Shown here: positions 5,187 to 7,320 of the stretch, piece after piece
How positions within the stretch are numbered: the stretch's first letter is position 1
Layout of the letters: every line of letters begins with the position of its first letter
NCBI GenBank assembly: GCA_002068205.1
Contig: MVZB01000169.1
Location: 1 to 7,320, forward strand
Length of the DNA stretch: 7,320 bases
From: a candidate division BRC1 bacterium ADurb.BinA292
GTDB taxonomy: Bacteria > Sumerlaeota > Sumerlaeia > MVZB01
Reading direction: 5' to 3'
The notes under the pieces: generated by a model
The model's database searches: none
What the model saw: only the letters and a program-made list of their open reading frames with translations
Told to the model about the DNA's origin: nothing
Program-made: the position numbers and the translations under genes

Positions 5187-7320
5187 ATGCCAGTCCGTCG
5201 GGCCGCGGGTCTCGGGCGCCGTGTTTCGGTTCCGGACCGCTGGATTCAATTCCTTTTGCTGCTTGTGAGCTGGGGCGCGCCGGCGAGTGCGGCCCACGCG
5301 GCCGAGTCGCTGCGCCTGCGGTCGGAGTTTCCGCGCAGCGGCGGGGATTTCGGCGCGGCGGTGGCCTGCATTCCCGACGTCGACGGGGACGGGGCGCCCG
5401 ACATTGCAATCGGCGCGCCGATGGAAGGGCCCGGGTCGCTGCCGGACGGCGCGGGGATGGTTTACGTCTATTCCGGGGCGGACGCTGCGCTGCTGTATTA
5501 TCTGGCGCCGCGGCCGGAGGCGGGGGCGGGCCGATTCGGGTTCGCGGTGGCCGGCTCGCCCGATCTGGACGGCGACGGCCGCGGGGAGATCATCGTCGGC
5601 GCGCCCCGCCAGCGGATCGCGTCGAGCAGCGAGACCGGCCGCGTCTACCTTTTCTCGGGCGCGACGGGGATCTTGATCCGGGAGTTCGTGCCGGAGAGCA
5701 GCTACGCCGGCGATCGCTGCTGGTTCGGTCATGCGGTTGGCAGCGTCGCCGACGCCGACCAGGACGGGCAGCCGGAGATCCTGGTCGGTTCGCCGTGGGA
5801 GCGGGCTGCCGCTTCGTATTCGAGCCTTCACGGCGGGGTCGTGCATCTGTTTTCGGGGGCGAGCGGCCAGCGGATCGGGCGGTTCGTCCCGCCGGAGTTC
5901 GGTTTCGACATTTTCTATCAGTTCGGTTACTCGGTGGCGGGGGCGGCCGACATCACGGGAGACGGCCGCGGCGATGCGCTGTGCGGGGCGCCGCTCGCGT
6001 GGTGCGGCGGCGGCGGGACGCAGGGGGGACGCGCCTACCTGTATGCGGGCGGGTTGAACAGTTTGGCGCGACTGTATGAATCGCCCAGCCCGGCGTTCGG
6101 CGGGTATTTCGGCGCGGCGGTGGCGGCGGTGCGCGATTTCACGCTGGACGGCCATGCCGACGTGGCCGTCGGCGCGCCGGGGGAAGGGGGCGGATCGCTG
6201 CCCGCCGGCGCGGGGCGGGTCTACCTGTTCAATGCGCGCGGGGGGAGCAGCGCGGCGAGCGAGCCGCCGTGGCGCACGCTGACGTCGCCCAATGCGGAAG
6301 CCGGCGGGCGGTTTGGCGAGGCGCTGGCCGCGATCGCGGGGGGCGGCGACCTGCTGGTGGGCGCGCCGGGCGAGACGAGCCGCGGCGTCGCGCGCGCCGG
6401 CCGCGTGTATGTCTATGACGTCCTGAAGAGCGGGCCGACGCGGATTTTTGAGCCGCCGGTTGTTGCGACCGGGAGCGGGTTCGGCGGCGCACTGAGCGGC
6501 GCGCTCGATTTCGAGGGCGACGGCCAGTTCGACCTGCTCGCCGGGCTGCCCGGCGTGACGCCGGCGGGGACGGCGCTGGCCTCGGGCGAGGCGGTTCTGC
6601 TCAAGAGCAGCGACGGCTACGCGACGCCGGCCTTGACGCTCCCGCCCGAACCGACGCCCACGCCCACGCCCACGCCGCTGCCGCTGTTGCCGGAGAAAAC
6701 GGACCTCTTGAGCTCCACGTCGCTGCCGTTTGGCCTGGTGACGCGAATCCTGGGCGACGACGAGCAGGACAACCTGGGCGAGTCGATCGCATTCGGGGAT
6801 TTCGATGGCGACGGGTATGACGATCTGGCGGTCTCCAGCCTGTTCGGCGGGCTGGGTGAAGGGTTCGGGTGGGCGCGGGGCGACGTGGTGGTGCTGTTCG
6901 GGCGCCGGGATCCGCCGCTGGTCGTCGATCTGAACACCGGTGGCGCGGCGCGTGCCGGTGAGAGCCGGCTGGGGGGCGAGATGGATTTCGGGCTGTTTGG
7001 ATTCGCCCTGGCCGCCGGCGACATCAACGGCGACGGCTACGACGACCTCGTCATCGGGGCGCATGGCGAATCGCCCGGGGGGCGATCCGGCGCCGGGACG
7101 GTGTATGTCGTCTACGGGCGAACGGACGCGGCGGGTCGGGTCGTGAGCGTGAACCCCGACGGCGCGCCGGCGCAGGGGGCAACGTGCATCCTGGGCGCGG
7201 CGGAGGAAGACTGGCTGGGTTCGGCGCTCGCCTGCGCCGACATCGACGGCGACGGCGATGACGATCTGATTCTCGTCGCCGGGGGCCGCGACGGCCCGGA
7301 GCGGCCGGACGCGGGGGCGG
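5187..7320 (+). CDS. Secreted FG-GAP beta-propeller protein, C-terminus beyond right edge
   Basis: The frame is open from ATG 5187 to the edge, 711 codons without a stop. A basic N-terminus (PVRRAAGLGRR) and the core IQFLLLLVSWGAPASA make a Sec signal peptide, cleaved near residues 31-36. Integrin-alpha-like FG-GAP repeats follow. Calcium loops are at 64-72 (DVDGDGAPD), 126-134 (DLDGDGRGE), 189-197 (DADQDGQPE), 255-263 (DITGDGRGD), 317-325 (DFTLDGHAD) and 441-449 (DFEGDGQFD). A blade near 372-411 has lost its loop (AGGGD at 384-388). That makes seven blades, one full propeller, over about 49-485. A PTPTPTPTP linker (489-497) leads to a second propeller with loops at 538-546, 612-620 and 685-693. 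The protein is probably extracellular or surface-bound, with a role in adhesion or ligand binding; the ligand is unknown. Any anchor or sorting domain would lie off the right edge. An upstream hairpin may limit translation. Confidence 0.92.
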   Translation, partial: MPVRRAAGLGRRVSVPDRWIQFLLLLVSWGAPASAAHAAESLRLRSEFPRSGGDFGAAVACIPDVDGDGAPDIAIGAPMEGPGSLPDGAGMVYVYSGADAALLYYLAPRPEAGAGRFGFAVAGSPDLDGDGRGEIIVGAPRQRIASSSETGRVYLFSGATGILIREFVPESSYAGDRCWFGHAVGSVADADQDGQPEILVGSPWERAAASYSSLHGGVVHLFSGASGQRIGRFVPPEFGFDIFYQFGYSVAGAADITGDGRGDALCGAPLAWCGGGGTQGGRAYLYAGGLNSLARLYESPSPAFGGYFGAAVAAVRDFTLDGHADVAVGAPGEGGGSLPAGAGRVYLFNARGGSSAASEPPWRTLTSPNAEAGGRFGEALAAIAGGGDLLVGAPGETSRGVARAGRVYVYDVLKSGPTRIFEPPVVATGSGFGGALSGALDFEGDGQFDLLAGLPGVTPAGTALASGEAVLLKSSDGYATPALTLPPEPTPTPTPTPLPLLPEKTDLLSSTSLPFGLVTRILGDDEQDNLGESIAFGDFDGDGYDDLAVSSLFGGLGEGFGWARGDVVVLFGRRDPPLVVDLNTGGAARAGESRLGGEMDFGLFGFALAAGDINGDGYDDLVIGAHGESPGGRSGAGTVYVVYGRTDAAGRVVSVNPDGAPAQGATCILGAAEEDWLGSALACADIDGDGDDDLILVAGGRDGPERPDAGA
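6651..6677 (+). repeat. Pro-Thr linker microrepeat
   Basis: Tandem CCCACG hexamers encode the alternating Pro-Thr linker (residues 489-497) between the two propellers of the FG-GAP protein. Such low-complexity linkers are flexible, often glycosylated, and prone to changes in repeat number. Confidence 0.7.

Noticed and set aside
5070..7064. Minus-strand open frame of 664 codons opposite the FG-GAP gene
   Set aside because: It is Arg/Ala/Pro-rich with no motif, and the plus-strand frame has regular calcium-binding repeats and a signal peptide.

Overview
This is a very GC-rich stretch (by eye about two thirds G+C) of a bacterial chromosome. It holds four complete genes, two genes cut by the window edges, and unusually long, repeat-laden spacers. 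A lipoprotein with a type II signal peptide suggests a diderm or at least lipoprotein-exporting bacterium. The two-propeller FG-GAP protein with a Pro-Thr linker, the YugP-type peptidase, the PyrK-type pyrimidine enzyme and the purine-rich spacer repeats fit poorly characterised environmental phyla (Planctomycetota/PVC or Sumerlaeota/Hydrogenedentes-like). The phylum guess is inference only; no rRNA or marker gene is present to settle it.

Layout from left to right. Minus strand 1-411: N-terminal 137 residues of an HNH-type putative restriction endonuclease, running off the left edge. Minus 533-1621: a 362-residue lipoprotein of unknown function. 1622-2119: spacer with a REP-like cluster of palindromes and one copy of a dispersed purine-rich repeat. 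Minus 2120-2533: a 137-residue protein with two membrane helices and a coiled coil. 2534-2756: divergent spacer with another repeat copy. Plus 2757-3545: PyrK, the electron-transfer subunit of dihydroorotate dehydrogenase B. 3546-4029: convergent spacer with more repeats and a strong 14-bp hairpin. Minus 4030-4743: YugP-family membrane zinc metallopeptidase. 4744-5186: divergent spacer ending in a leader whose hairpin can cover the ribosome binding site. Plus 5187 to the right edge: a secreted FG-GAP protein with one complete seven-bladed propeller and the start of a second.

The genes do not form an obvious pathway. Strands alternate, no two genes overlap, and spacers are 121 to 498 bases, so most are probably independent transcription units. 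pyrK lacks its usual pyrD neighbour here. I see no tRNA, rRNA, CRISPR array, transposase or integrase. The least explained features are the spacer repeat family (seven or more copies of a 13-base core, all on the plus strand and all outside genes), the palindrome cluster at 1899-1990 and the possible translational-control hairpin before the FG-GAP gene. I found no convincing new multi-gene system.
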